This document shows positions 16,542-25,961 of a DNA stretch of 64,000 nucleotides, one piece after another. Source of the stretch: Novosphingobium sp. G106 (lineage in GTDB: Bacteria; Pseudomonadota; Alphaproteobacteria; Sphingomonadales; Sphingomonadaceae). The position numbers and the translations under genes are program-made. The notes below the pieces were generated by a model. It worked only from the letters and a program-made list of their open reading frames with translations. It did not search any database and was not told the origin of the DNA. The stretch is from NCBI RefSeq assembly GCF_019075875.1, contig NZ_JAHOOZ010000002.1, positions 310,001-374,000 of the forward strand. The letters run 5' to 3'. Every line of letters begins with the position of its first letter. Position 1 is the first letter of the stretch.

Positions 16542-17037
16542 ACAGGCTCCGCCTTCTCAGGAGTTGGAGCCTCCCGGCAAACCCGGTGCGGTTCCCATTG
16601 CTTATGCAGTTCAGCGGCGAAGGCCGCAGGGGTCTCGTATCCAAGGGCTGAGAGCGGACGCTGCTTGTTGTAGTTGTCCGCCCAGGCGGCGATCACCACG
16701 CGGGCATGGTCCTGGCTTAGGAAAAGGGTCTCGTTGAGCAGCTCGTCGCGCATGCGACCGTTTGAAGCTCTCGACGTAGCCGTTCTGCATGGGCTTGCCC
16801 GGCGCGGTGTAATGCCACTCGATGCCGATCTCCCCGCACCATGCCAGCGCCGCGTTGGAGGTCAGCTCGGTGCCGTAGCACATTGGGAAGAGCCCGGTTC
16901 GAGAGCCGCGATGACCCTGCCCGCAAGCACTCCCGGGTCACGTCATCGACGATGTTGAGGACCCGGAACCGGCGTCCCGATTCCATATGATCGTGCACGA
17001 AGTCGAGGCTCCGACGCTGGTTGGGTAGTGCCAGCAC
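16538..17037 (-). pseudogene. Second IS3-family OrfB, C-terminal half, frameshifted
   Basis: A different IS3 orfB fragment abuts the first element. It contains the catalytic-core segment RRSLDFVHDHMESGRRFRVLNIVDDVTRECLRA in one frame, GIEWHYTAPGKPMQNGYVESF in another, and RDELLNETLF...[26 protein letters not shown] in a third. This is the DDE end of an IS3/IS407-type transposase with at least two frameshifts. Confidence 0.8.
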
Positions 17038-17359
17038 GGGTGAGCGTGTCGAAAGTCGTCAGAATCGTCACTCGCGTGGAAACTCTCGAGATTTGCACCG
17101 GGATGCTGGCACGCGTCACCGCGACGCTCGCTAAGTGGACCCGCATTGGACATCGGCACAATTGCATCGCAGAGGATGCCCTCGCCGCTGCTCGTAGCCG
17201 CCACGATGGGCCTGCCAGGCTGATTGCGGCGGACCTGTTGATGGACGTGCAGAAGCAAGCGCCGGTCGAAGAGGCTTTTCTTCGTAGCGATGTCCAAGCC
17301 AGGTTGACGAAGGTAGATGTCTAAACGACCGCGGGGCTACAGGTTTGTCGCCTAGCCAG
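17038..17359. other. Unresolved stretch beside IS3 remnants
   Basis: Long open frames exist on both strands, with no convincing start and no family-like motif. It may be a scrap of a gene cut by the IS3 elements. Confidence 0.3.
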
Positions 17360-17575
17360 TCAGTGGTACTCGGGCTGGACCTCTCCGCGTTGGAAGATTG
17401 ACCAGATACCGCTCTGTTCCAGTCGGATTGAAAACGCGTATCGTTCCTCCAGGAACACATCGGCCTCATGACACTCGAGGCCCTGAACGATACCGAGGAT
17501 GCGCTCGGTGCTGGAGGCTTCGACCTCTGCAGAGCCCAGAGATGGATCGGTCGGAAATACCTTATAAAGGGGCAT
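17360..17575 (-). CDS. Small hypothetical protein
   Basis: 71 residues from the ATG at 17575 (GGAGCACTCC upstream): MPLYKVFPTDPSLGSAEVEASSTERILGIVQGLECHEADVFLEERYAFSIRLEQSGIWSIFQR... It alternates strand and helix, has no membrane segment, and looks like a small folded domain. The sequence bias and ribosome-binding site support a real gene. No family is recognised. Confidence 0.55.
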   Translation of the reverse strand: MPLYKVFPTDPSLGSAEVEASSTERILGIVQGLECHEADVFLEERYAFSIRLEQSGIWSIFQRGEVQPEYH

Positions 17576-18057
17576 GGAGTGCTCCGTTTGACGGGACCAC
17601 GGTGGCGGTCTGATTGCCTGTCGAAAGCTAGCTGGAACGCACATTATTCGCAGGATGGCGATTCAATAAACGCCTCTGCAACCTCAGGGTCGCCAGCCCG
17701 TGTTTTGCAAGCGACGAAAGCATGATGTCGCTGCCGTGTCTGATGAAGAGACAACCTCGACCGAAGCGCGTCCGCCTTCTTGCAGCTTTGCCAGGATTGG
17801 TGACAGGCTACGCGCCGTGCGAGCTCGCATCGCAGCCGGCTGCCGGGATCAAACGACGGCACCAATGCCTCCACGGCCGGGCGCATAAACGCATCACTCG
17901 CGGCCGCTGCAGCGATCACGTTTAGGCAAGCGCGGACCTCGACCTACAAAACGCCGTTGCATTTTATATCGCACTGCGATATGTATTTGAGTGGGCTCTT
18001 CGACGTGAGCCTGGGTGGTGGCGACGGACTTGAAGGCTGATCGCAAGAGGTGCCGCT

Positions 18058-18339
18058 ATGCTGATGCTGAAAATCATGGCTGAAGCGCTAGGACAAGTAA
18101 TTGGAGGCTTGGTCGCGGCCGCCCTGTTCTGCTGGCTCTTCTGGAACGCGTTCAAGCTCGTTCGCCACCCCGAAATCAGCGCTGCCTTGTGTGTGCTCAT
18201 CGCGGTCGCGGTTTGGGCGTTCGGTCCTTCCAGCCCTCTGCTCCGACTGACATCAGTTTACGCGGCGATGTTTGCGTTCTGGCTGTGGCCGGCCGGTCGC
18301 TTGTGGAGGCGCGAGCATCCGTCGATGAAGAGGAATTGA
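18058..18339 (+). CDS. Small membrane protein (two to three TM segments)
   Basis: 93 residues, ATG at 18058 behind AAGAGGTG. Hydrophobic stretches are IGGLVAAALFCWLFWNAFKLV, SAALCVLIAVAVWAFG and LRLTSVYAAMFAFWLWPAGRL, with a basic C-terminus. It stands alone with no recognised family. GC content and codon use are like its neighbours. Confidence 0.6.
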   Translation: MLMLKIMAEALGQVIGGLVAAALFCWLFWNAFKLVRHPEISAALCVLIAVAVWAFGPSSPLLRLTSVYAAMFAFWLWPAGRLWRREHPSMKRN

Positions 18340-18899
18340 CGATGTCGGCGCCCAACACATCAGCTACTGCACGCCCGCACTATCCGGTTATCGGCCTGCA
18401 TCGGCGATGCGCGCGGCCCGAGTTTAGGCGAAATAAGTCGACTGATGCGCCGCATTCGTCGGGAAGCCTTTCCCTGCCCCCGGATCGGCGCGCCTATCCG
18501 ATGCCGGCTGTCGGCGGCAGCTCTTGCGGCAGTAGGCTTAGATCGGCGTAGCGCCGCTGGACTGGCGGTTGCCCCAACGGTTGGGCAACGGGATGCCGCT
18601 GTCGGCGCAAACTTGAGCAACTCCGCTCCGGACCCAAAAATGCGCGAATGAACCCGCTGTCTGTCGAACCGATGGAATTATGGTTGCTCGCCGGAGCCAA
18701 TCCCAGCGGACCCGCCAACAGGGGCGGTGTTTCTGCATCAGCGACAACTGAATGATCTCGGTGCGATCTGCAGCCCAGCGGAAGTACGCCCATTTCACGT
18801 AACCTATCCCGCCCACCACGTAGATGATCCCATCGAGGATTTCGTCGTCGACGGGATGTTCATCCACGAGACGGACGAGAAAGTCGGGCCTGCGGATAT
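18340..18899. other. Unresolved stretch, possible decayed genes
   Basis: Open frames on both strands overlap without clear family features. A minus-strand segment near 18800 (VDDEILDGIIYVVGG) is protein-like but cannot be assigned. Confidence 0.3.
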
Positions 18900-19205
18900 C
18901 GATTGCCGGCCGCGCTTCAGCGCCGGGACGCCGATTCAGGAGCCGTCATCGATACGCTGCCAGCTTGCGGCGTCGCCGACGATTTCTTCCTCGATGGCGA
19001 CCGCCAGTATCTCATTTGCGGCGCCGGTCACGTCGATGTTTCGACGCGGTCGCGGCCTCAGGATGCAGGCTTGCGTGTGATCACCGCGCCGGGCGTCCGC
19101 ACGGGCCTGTTTTCATCCGAACTCGCGATGCTTTTTGTAGCAGTACCGGACCGAGGTCGACTTGCCGCGATCTGGGTTCTGGGAACTGTGGCAGCGGATC
19201 GATAA
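18900..19205 (+). pseudogene. C-terminal fragment of a YncE-like beta-propeller protein
   Basis: About 100 residues (RRDADSGAVIDTLPACGVADDFFLDGDRQYLICGAGHVDV...GVRTGLFSSELAMLFVAVPDRG...AAIWVL) match the last blades of secreted YncE/WD40-like propellers with repeated D-x-R-x-x-Y-x-x-C-G-x-G-x-x-x-V and A-x-x-x-x-E-x-x-x-L-F-V-A-V-P motifs. The N-terminal blades and the signal peptide are missing, so it is a truncated gene. Confidence 0.5.
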
Positions 19206-19530
19206 CACGGCCCTGCGATGTCCGGTCACGAGCAGAGCCCGTCAGCCCGATTCCGACCAATGCCGGTCGTTTCGTGATTGACATCTAAATGACCGGTTGC
19301 ACCAGAACCTTCCGTTCGTGCGGCAAAGCACGGTCAGATCAATGCGCTCAAGGCACCGCCACCCAGCTGCACGCCGCGCAAGATGAGCAGCACAATCATG
19401 CAATCGTCCTTGCAGACTATATCGCAAAGCGTCGCTGATTGGACCGGCTTGGCGGTTCGCAAATGACCGCAACACCCCCATTTTAACCGGTCTGGGGCAA
19501 ATCCCGATTCCTTGCGGCGCTAAACAGCAT

Positions 19531-19944
19531 TCAAGTTCTGCCGGTTTTTGTGATGAGATCTGCCAGCGTGTAACCGTCCAGCACGTTTAGAAACGCGGCC
19601 AGCGCCTGCCGCAAAGCGCCGGTCATCCCGCAATCCGGGGCGATGATGCACTCACCGCAATCGACCAAGTCGAAACCGTCCTCGGTGTGCCGTACGACCG
19701 CGCCCACATTGATTTCCACTGCCAGCCTGGCGAGCTTGATGCCGCCAAAGCGGCCGCGTGCACTGGCCAGATAACCGGCATTCACCAGATCGTTGACCAC
19801 TTTCATCAGGTTATTCTGCGAAATGTCATAGGCGCGCGATATCTCCGCGATGGAGCTCAACCCATCGGCCCGCGCGCCAAGGTAAATGAGCACGCGCAGG
19901 GCGTAGTCCGTGTAGCGCGTGAGCCGCGTGCAATCTCCTAGCAT
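19531..19944 (-). CDS. nsrR: NsrR-type Rrf2-family NO-sensing repressor
   Basis: 137 residues. The winged helix (LTRYTDYALRVLIYLGARADGLSSIAEISRAYDISQNNLMKVVNDLVNAGYLASARGRFGGIKLAR) is classic NsrR. The cluster ligands are in LVDCGECIIAPDCGMTGALRQAL, three cysteines with NsrR spacing. NsrR holds a [2Fe-2S] or [4Fe-4S] cluster that reacts with NO and releases DNA. The gene is divergent from the NO-detoxification genes and two ATGCAT-type palindromes lie between them, so it very likely controls them and itself. Confidence 0.9.
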   Translation of the reverse strand: MLGDCTRLTRYTDYALRVLIYLGARADGLSSIAEISRAYDISQNNLMKVVNDLVNAGYLASARGRFGGIKLARLAVEINVGAVVRHTEDGFDLVDCGECIIAPDCGMTGALRQALAAFLNVLDGYTLADLITKTGRT

Positions 19945-19947
19945 TCA

Positions 19948-20005
19948 TATATGCATTTCTCTTGCATCTTTCAAAACCGTCTTTAGATGCATTCACGATG
20001 CATGA
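19948..20005. promoter_or_regulatory. Two NsrR-like operator boxes
   Basis: Between nsrR and the truncated haemoglobin gene lie ATATGCATTT..GCATCTT (about 19950-19970) and AGATGCATTCACGATGCAT (19985-20003). Both follow the known NsrR pattern of two ATGCATT-like half sites in inverted orientation, and one faces each promoter. Confidence 0.75.
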
Positions 20006-20019
20006 ATAGGAGTCGGTCG

Positions 20020-20424
20020 GTGGACGACGGGAATGGGATCACGGAGGAAGCCCTTAAGCGGCTGGTCTCCCTGTTCTACGAGCGCGTCCGCGAAGATGAA
20101 TCGCTGGGTCCGATCTTCAACGATGCGATCGAAAACTGGCCTGAACATCTCGACAAGCTAGTTACCTTCTGGTCGTCGGTGATGTTGACCACTGGCCGCT
20201 ACAAGGGCAACCCCGTGGCCGCGCATCTAAAGCACCGGACGCGCATAAGTCGCGAGTTGTTCCAGCGCTGGCTGGCGCTTTGGAGCAGCACCACGACCGA
20301 GGTGTTGGAGCCCGGTGCGGCCGCTGCGATGCAGAGCAAGGCCGCGCGGATCGCAGAAAGCCTGCAACTGGCGCTCTTCTTCAAGCTCGATCTAAAAACC
20401 AAACCAGACCGCGCGGCGGCCTGA
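20020..20424 (+). CDS. Group III truncated haemoglobin
   Basis: GTG at 20020 behind AGGAG (7-nt gap) gives 134 residues; an upstream in-frame ATG at 19987 lies inside the operator and is unlikely to be used. The sequence fits trHb[81 protein letters not shown] and the distal C-terminal helix. Such globins bind NO and O2 and are often NsrR-controlled. It is the first gene of the NO module. Confidence 0.85.
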   Translation: MDDGNGITEEALKRLVSLFYERVREDESLGPIFNDAIENWPEHLDKLVTFWSSVMLTTGRYKGNPVAAHLKHRTRISRELFQRWLALWSSTTTEVLEPGAAAAMQSKAARIAESLQLALFFKLDLKTKPDRAAA

Positions 20425-20441
20425 CCGTCAAGGAATCCTTC

Positions 20442-21131
20442 ATGCCAATCGCTCCCTATGTTGATCTCAGCATCCACTGCAAACCGCGCGGTCTGTCTGA
20501 TCGCATCGCGCTGGCCTTCACCAAGGTATTGCGGTTCACGGCCGACACATTTTTTGCCAAGCGCTACGGCCACCGGGCCATCGTGCTTGAGACTGTAGCG
20601 GCCGTGCCGGGCATGGTCGGCGCAACGTTGACGCATCTGCGTTGCCTGCGGCGCATGTGCGATGACAAAGGTTGGATCCGCACCTTGATGGAGGAAGCGG
20701 AGAACGAGCGGATGCACCTGATGACCTTCATCGAGGTGGCCAAGCCGACTATGTTCGAGCGGCTCGTGATTCTGGCCGTTCAGTGGGTCTTCTACCTCGC
20801 CTTCTTCACGCTCTATCTGCTCAGCGCCAAGACCGCACACCGCGTGGTCGGATATTTCGAGGAAGAAGCGGTGATCAGCTACACGCTCTATCTCGCCGAA
20901 CTTGACGAGGGCCGGTCCCCCAATGGCCCGGCACCAGCAATCGCGCGGCACTATTGGAAGCTTGCAGACGATGCGACCTTGCGCGACGTGGTGCTCCTGG
21001 TCCGCGCCGATGAGGCGCATCACCGCGATATTAATCATGGTTTCGCAAACGAACTCGCTGGTTTGCCGGTCAACCATGCGGCCGTGGCGCCCTATCCTGA
21101 CCACGCCGACGACATTCGGTTGGCAGCCTGA
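20442..21131 (+). CDS. aox: Alternative oxidase (cyanide-insensitive quinol oxidase)
   Basis: 229 residues, ATG at 20442 behind AAGGA. All four diiron motifs are visible: [33 protein letters not shown] and [12 protein letters not shown]. Two hydrophobic patches ([14 protein letters not shown]) suit a monotopic membrane enzyme. AOX oxidises ubiquinol and reduces O2 to water without pumping protons, and it resists NO, which blocks haem-copper oxidases. Its position behind nsrR and a globin parallels the NsrR-controlled aox of Vibrio fischeri. It is 17 nt from the preceding gene and nearly abuts the next, so it is operonic. Confidence 0.95.
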   Translation: MPIAPYVDLSIHCKPRGLSDRIALAFTKVLRFTADTFFAKRYGHRAIVLETVAAVPGMVGATLTHLRCLRRMCDDKGWIRTLMEEAENERMHLMTFIEVAKPTMFERLVILAVQWVFYLAFFTLYLLSAKTAHRVVGYFEEEAVISYTLYLAELDEGRSPNGPAPAIARHYWKLADDATLRDVVLLVRADEAHHRDINHGFANELAGLPVNHAAVAPYPDHADDIRLAA

Positions 21132-21132
21132 C

Positions 21133-21402
21133 ATGGACGAGCCCTATCGCTCAACCCCAGTGTTCAACGAGACCAACCTCCCTGCGGCGCTGCGTGCCCG
21201 ACACGCAACCAAGGTCGGGGTCTGGGGCATGGTTCGCGTGCTCGAAGGCAAAGTGAAACTTACCTATCTTGAGCCTCCTTCCGAACTTCTGCTCGATTCC
21301 GATACCCCGGGACCATTGCTTCCCGAACAGCCCCATTTTGTCGAACCGATCGGTGCGATGAAGATGCGGGTCGATTTTTACAGTGAACCGCCCGGCGGCT
21401 GA
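21133..21402 (+). CDS. DUF1971 (YeaR/TehB-like) small cupin-like protein
   Basis: 89 residues, ATG at 21133, one base after the aox stop. PVFNETNLPAALRARHATKVGVWGMVRVLEGKVKLTYLEP...FVEPIGAMKMRVDFY is the DUF1971 fold found in E. coli YeaR and in the N-terminus of some TehB proteins. yeaR is induced by nitrate and NO and repressed by NsrR in E. coli, so the location is consistent. The molecular role is unknown. Confidence 0.85.
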   Translation: MDEPYRSTPVFNETNLPAALRARHATKVGVWGMVRVLEGKVKLTYLEPPSELLLDSDTPGPLLPEQPHFVEPIGAMKMRVDFYSEPPGG

Positions 21403-21447
21403 CGCCGCCAGCACCAGCCTACCTCATGACCACGACAGGAGACGTTG

Positions 21448-21693
21448 ATGTCACAGACACTCAGCGAGCCACCACGGGCAGATGACGTTGCGGGCCGGGA
21501 CTATGACCATGATGGGCTGATCGACGAGGCTTGGCTCACGGCCCATACGCGGATCGAAGAGGCGAACAATTATCTATGCGGCCCGCGACCGTTCCTGCCC
21601 GCGTTCGTCGCCACCTTGTCGCTCGCTGGCGTCGCATCGGACAGAATTCATTATGAGTTCTTCGGCCCCGCCTACGAACTACTCGCCGCCTGA
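21448..21693 (+). pseudogene. Flavohaemoglobin (NO dioxygenase) C-terminal fragment
   Basis: ATG at 21448 behind AGGAGA opens 81 codons: a short novel N-terminus and then DHDGLIDEAWLTAHTRIEEANNYLCGPRPFLPAFVATLSLAGVASDRIHYEFFGPAYELLAA, the NAD-binding end of Hmp. The globin and FAD domains are missing. The ribosome-binding site and clean start suggest it may still be translated. It is either a deletion remnant of hmp or a reused fragment. Hmp is a standard NsrR-regulated NO-detoxification enzyme. Confidence 0.8.
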
Positions 21694-21707
21694 AGGGACC
21701 GACCGAC

Positions 21708-22181
21708 ATGGATGATCTCACCATCGCGCGCATGATCCACATCCTGGCCATCGTTTGCTGGATCGGCGGGGTTGCGTTTGCAACCACCGTTGTCATCCCG
21801 TCCGTCAAAGCCCGGCCGGCATCGGAGCGGATGGCTGCCTTTCACCGCATCGAAAGCCGCTTCGCGCCGCAGGCGCGCATCTGGCTTCTCCTCGCTGGCG
21901 GAAGTGGCCTCTGGATGATTCAGCGCGGAGGAATGTGGGATCGCTTCGGCGATCCCCATTTCTGGTGGATGCACGCCATGCTATGCGTGTGGTCGATCTT
22001 CTTTGTGGTGCTGTTTATCGTTGAACCGCTGATCTTGCGTCGCCGGTTCGAGGTTTGGGCAGCAAGATCTCCGGATGGAGCGTTCAGGCTGCTCCACCGC
22101 GCGCATATCCTTCTACTTGGTCTCAGCCTGACTACCGTCATTGGTGCGGTTGCCGGAAGCCGCGGGTTTTCGCCTTTTTAA
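21708..22181 (+). CDS. CopD/DUF2269-like membrane protein
   Basis: 157 residues with four hydrophobic segments: ARMIHILAIVCWIGGVAFATTVVIPSV, PQARIWLLLAGGSGLWMI, HFWWMHAMLCVWSIFFVVLFIVEPLIL and HRAHILLLGLSLTTVIGAVAG. Conserved His residues (HIL, WWMH, HRAHIL) could bind haem or copper, as in CopD-like integral membrane proteins. It is inside the NO module, 14 nt after the Hmp fragment. A role in electron transfer to NorB or AOX is a guess. Confidence 0.65.
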   Translation: MDDLTIARMIHILAIVCWIGGVAFATTVVIPSVKARPASERMAAFHRIESRFAPQARIWLLLAGGSGLWMIQRGGMWDRFGDPHFWWMHAMLCVWSIFFVVLFIVEPLILRRRFEVWAARSPDGAFRLLHRAHILLLGLSLTTVIGAVAGSRGFSPF

Positions 22182-22207
22182 ACAGCCGATGAAGGAGTCC
22201 GACCGTT

Positions 22208-22534
22208 GTGCCTGATACCGAAAACAGATCGATAGATCCCGAACGCATAGAGGCGGTCGCGCACGCCGTCCATGCGCTTTGCCACGGACGATCCGATGTA
22301 TCGCTAGCGGCGGCGGCGGCGGCGGCCCAGCATTTTGCAGGCACCGCACCGATAACGGATTCTATTCTCGCGCAACGCGCTGCGCTGGAAACGGCCGTAA
22401 CAAAGAGGGTGGAGCAGCACAAGAGAGCCAGGCCGAGTCCGACGCAATCGCGACCAGGCATCGCGGGAATCCTTCCTGCCAGCGACGCGCCCGCATGGAT
22501 TCATCGCGGCATTGACCGCTTCAGGCAACGGTAG
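22208..22534 (+). CDS. Hypothetical protein with poly-alanine run
   Basis: 108 residues, GTG at 22208 behind AAGGAG. A GCG-repeat (22311-22327) codes for an eight-residue alanine stretch in the middle of an otherwise helical protein (IEAVAHAVHALCHG...DAPAWIHRGIDRFRQR). No family is recognised. It is placed between the membrane protein and the cupin and is probably part of the NO operon. Confidence 0.5.
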   Translation: MPDTENRSIDPERIEAVAHAVHALCHGRSDVSLAAAAAAAQHFAGTAPITDSILAQRAALETAVTKRVEQHKRARPSPTQSRPGIAGILPASDAPAWIHRGIDRFRQR

Positions 22535-22548
22535 AAAGATAATTGATC

Positions 22549-22899
22549 ATGGCACTTCATCACGCGCAGCACGGCGAGATCGTACATCTCTCAGACTTAG
22601 GTGTGGGCGGAGATGATGCCCACACGACCGCCCTCGTCAAAACCGAGGCCTTTGAGGCCATCCACCTCATCGTTCACGCTGGCGCCGTAATCCCGCCGCA
22701 CCATGTTGCCGGACAGGCTACGCTCCACTGTCTGCGTGGCAGAGTGTCTGTATTGCTCGGAGCCGCGACGGCTGTCTTGCGGGCGAGCGACTGGATGTAT
22801 CTCGATGGCGGCGAGGAGCATGGCATCGAAGGCATTGAAGATGCAGCCTTGCTGCTCACCATATTATTCGAGCATCCAACCGTCTCAACTGTAAGCTGA
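22549..22899 (+). CDS. Cupin-domain protein
   Basis: 116 residues, ATG at 22549. The cupin core is seen as KTEAFEAIHLIVHAGAVIPPHHVAGQATLHCLRGRVSVLLGAA and DWMYLDGGEEHGIEGIEDAALLLTIL. Metal-binding candidates are HH in PPHHVAG, the Gln-x5-H and GGEEHG. It may buffer or sense small molecules. It is the last gene before a terminator-like hairpin at 22921. Confidence 0.75.
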   Translation: MALHHAQHGEIVHLSDLGVGGDDAHTTALVKTEAFEAIHLIVHAGAVIPPHHVAGQATLHCLRGRVSVLLGAATAVLRASDWMYLDGGEEHGIEGIEDAALLLTILFEHPTVSTVS

Positions 22900-22920
22900 A
22901 CGCATGCGAACTGTAATCAT

Positions 22921-22943
22921 CAGCCGCTTTCGGCTGTTCTTTG
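22921..22943 (+). terminator. Rho-independent terminator after cupin gene
   Basis: CAGCCG-CTTT-CGGCTG followed by TTCTTT. The stem is 6 bp with a 4-nt loop and a short T-rich tail, 21 nt after the cupin stop. It separates norB from the upstream operon. Confidence 0.65.
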
Positions 22944-23037
22944 TGAGAGGCACCATACATTCTCCGCGCCGCGCTGCCCTCAACGGCCAATTGCGAGGCT
23001 TCTATCAGACTACGACCAGCTGGGCCCATTACCGATG

Positions 23038-23061
23038 TTGAACGTATGCCGGACCGTTCAA
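23038..23061. promoter_or_regulatory. Inverted repeat upstream of norB
   Basis: TTGAAC (23038-23043) and GTTCAA (23056-23061) form a perfect inverted repeat 12 nt apart, 38 nt upstream of the norB ATG. It could be a regulator site. It does not match the NsrR or FNR consensus closely. Confidence 0.35.
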
Positions 23062-23098
23062 TTCTTTCCCAACCTTCGGTTTCGCCAGGAGACGCGCA

Positions 23099-25412
23099 AT
23101 GGACGAAGCCGCCCAACCCAAATTTGATCCTGAAGTAAGTCCCTTGTCGAAATGGTGGCTGCGATCGGTCCTGATGGTGATGATCCTTGGCTTTGCGGGG
23201 CTTCTGGCGATCACCATGCTCTCCTATCGGAACGCTCCGCCCATCCCGGATGTCGTTGTGGATGCCCGCGGGGAGACCCTGTTCACAGGTGATCAGATCC
23301 GCTCGGGACAGGCCATTTTTCTGCGCTATGGCTTGATGGACAATGGCACGATCTGGGGACATGGAGCCTATCTTGGCCCCGATTTTTCGGCCGAAACGCT
23401 GCATCAGATTGGTGAGAGCCTAGCCACCTCCCTGGCACAACAACAATTCGCCAAGACTTTGAACGCTCTTACCCCTATCGAGACAGGGTCGATCCGCGGT
23501 CAGGTCGCCGTCACGCTGAAAACCAATCGTTTCGAGCCTGCCAGCGACACTCTTCGCCTGACTGCGCCGGAGGCTATTGCCTACCGCGCGCAGACAGCCC
23601 GCTGGACATCCTATTTCATCAACCCAGCGCGCAACGGCGGTCTCGCGCCCAAGCTCATTACCGATCCGGCAGAATTGCGCGACTTGACCGCGTTCTTTTG
23701 CTGGACGGCGTGGGCGTCGGTCGCTGATCGGCCGGGGGGCGGACTATTCCTACACCAACAATTTTCCCTATGATCCTGGCGTCGGTAATGTTGCTCCGGC
23801 CGGGGCACTCCTCTGGAGCGCACTCAGCCTGATCGCCCTGCTTGCCGGCATCGCGGCAGTACTGCTTGCCTTCGGCAAATTCGATTATCTGGGCTGGATT
23901 ACGCGGGGCCATAGCGCCACGCCGCAGGTGATCCCGGGACAGGCAAGCCCCGGACAACGCGCCCTCGTCAAATTCTTCGTTGTCGTCTCCTTGCTGTTTC
24001 TGATGCAGACGCTCGTAGGTGGTGCGGTTGCGCATTATCGCGCCGATCCGGGAAGTTTCTACGGCTTCCAGCTCGAGAGTATCTTTCCGAGCAACCTGAT
24101 GCGCATCTGGCACTTGCAGACCGCAATCTTCTGGATCGCGACGGCCTATGCGGCAGCCGCGCTGTTTCTTGGCCGCTCGCTCCGGTCCGATGAGCCCCGC
24201 TGGCTGCCTGCAGCCATTCATCTTCTGTTCGCGGCTTTCGTTATCGTCATCGGCGCCAGCCTTCTTGGCGAATGGGCGGGTATATCTGGATGGCTTGACG
24301 ACTGGTGGTTCCTGTTCGGCAACCAGGGCTGGGAATATCTCGAGATCGGCCGGTTCTGGCAGTATCTGCTTGTTGTGGGATTACTGGGGTGGTTCGCCCT
24401 GCTCTGGTGGATTTCGCGGCCCAGCCAGAACACCAACGTCCATGCACGGCCGATCGCCCGGATGTTCCTGCTCGGCGCGCTGGCCATTCCCGTTTTCTAC
24501 GTTCCCGCCCTGTTTTTTGGCGCAAAGACCAACTTTACCGTGGTCGACACCTGGCGCTTCTGGATCATTCATCTGTGGGTTGAGGGCTTCTTCGAATTCT
24601 TCGCAACCACCGTGGTCGCGCTGATGTTGTTCCAGCTAGGCCTCACGGGCCGGAACACCGCACTGCGCGTCATTTATCTTGACGCGATCCTCTATTTCCT
24701 AGGCGGCCTGATGGGGACTGGCCATCACTGGTACTTCTCGGGTCAGACCCAGATCAATATGGCGGCATCGGCGCTGTTCTCTGCGCTGGAAGTGGTGCCC
24801 CTGACATTGCTGACGCTCGACGCATGGGATTTTGTCCGCACGACACGCGGCGAAACCGGCCAAAATGGCAGCGCATCGGCGCTGTCCCACAAGTGGACCT
24901 TTTATTTCCTCATGGCGGTGGGGTTCTGGAATTTCCTCGGCGCCGGCGTTTTCGGATTTATGATCAATCTGCCGATCGTGAGCTATTATGAGGTTGGAAC
25001 GATCCTGACTCCCAATCACGGCCACGCCGCCATGATGGGCGTCTTCGGAATGCTTGCGCTGGCCTTGATGGTGTTTGTGCTGCGTCAAACGACTGACTTG
25101 GAGCGCTGGCCAGACATCGAAAAATATATCCGCGTCGGATTCTGGGGGAGCAACATCGGACTCGCCTCAATGGTGGTCTTCAGCTTGTTTCCTTCTGGAG
25201 TTCTGCAGGTTTGGGATGTGGTGCAGCATGGCTATTGGCACGCACGCAGCATCGACTACACCGGCAGCGCAATCGCACGGCAGCTCGAATGGATGCGCCT
25301 ACCTGGCGACCTGATCTTCATCGTTTTTGGCGCGATCCCACTGAGCATAGCCACCTTCAAAGCCTATTGGATGGTTCGTGCTGCATCATTTGCAGGGAGT
25401 GGAATGAAATGA
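23099..25412 (+). CDS. norB: Quinol-dependent nitric oxide reductase (qNor), one-base frameshift
   Basis: ATG at 23099 behind CAGGAGA. Read as one protein of about 770 residues it is a normal qNor: an N-terminal cytochrome-c-like extension without haem c (RYGLMDNGTIWGHGAYLGPDFS) fused to the 12-helix NorB domain, with HLQTAIFWI, HLWVEGFFEFFAT, and TGHHWYFSG holding haem and FeB ligands. The frame breaks at a run of six G (23734-23739); removing one base restores RPGADYSYTNNFPYDP. If the indel is real the reductase is dead; if it is a base-calling error the gene is intact. qNor reduces NO to N2O with electrons from quinol, completing the NO module. A terminal fragment of a second norB lies at 15.1 kb. 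Confidence 0.9.
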
Positions 25413-25769
25413 GCCCAACAGGGAGGCCTTCGCGCACGACATAAGCAATCTCAACATGCGGAACGACGGCTTGTGCCCGCCCGCTCGCTGCGCAAAAGCC
25501 TCTAGCCAAATTCGTCCGGCGACCACTCGAATCTCTTGGGCTGTCGGCGAGCAGGAGGCGAGTATACATGCGGTCAGCGCTGGATATGGCTATTCGGGGA
25601 TGCACACACCCTGCGGCGAATCGAATTCAGTGATCTGTGGATGGCACGAACGGACGTTGCATGCCACAGATCGCGAACGTCGGGTATTGTCGGAAACTGC
25701 CGTTCTGCCCCTACCGCAGGAATGGCCGAAAAGTCCCAAAGCCGGCCGCTCACTGCGGCTCACCAGGTT

Positions 25770-25961
25770 GAGGAACAATGGACCGGTTTTAGAGGGCGTG
25801 TCTCGACCGGTGACCGCATTTTTGCTGTCGACGACAAGCTGTTCGATTCTACGCATCCGGCTCCCGGCAAGCGCCTTAGCGGCCAGCCAGCAGGAACACG
25901 GTTGTCGCTCACCCTCGAGGCGGGAAGGCAAACTTCGCTAGTCCTGAGGGATTATTTCTAA
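25770..25961 (+). pseudogene. PDZ-domain protein C-terminal fragment
   Basis: The codons before the stop at 25961 read FRGRVSTGDRIFAVDDKLFDSTHPAPGKRLSGQPAGTRLSLTLEAGRQTSLVLRDYF, which fits the C-terminal PDZ part of a secreted aspartyl-protease-type protein (G-D-R-I-x-A-V-D; P-x-G-T-x-L-x-L-T-L-E; L-R-D). The rest of the gene is missing. The region 25413-25770 has no recognised gene. Confidence 0.5.

Noticed and set aside
17028..17324. 98-residue plus-strand frame as a real gene
   Set aside because: It overlaps the end of an IS3 fragment, has no ribosome-binding site, and the opposite frame is equally open.
20442..21131. Long minus-strand frame opposite aox
   Set aside because: The plus strand carries all four AOX diiron motifs; the antisense frame is a shadow.
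23690..23780. Programmed frameshifting in norB
   Set aside because: No slippery heptamer with downstream pseudoknot is evident, and qNor is not known to use it; a simple indel in G6 explains the data.
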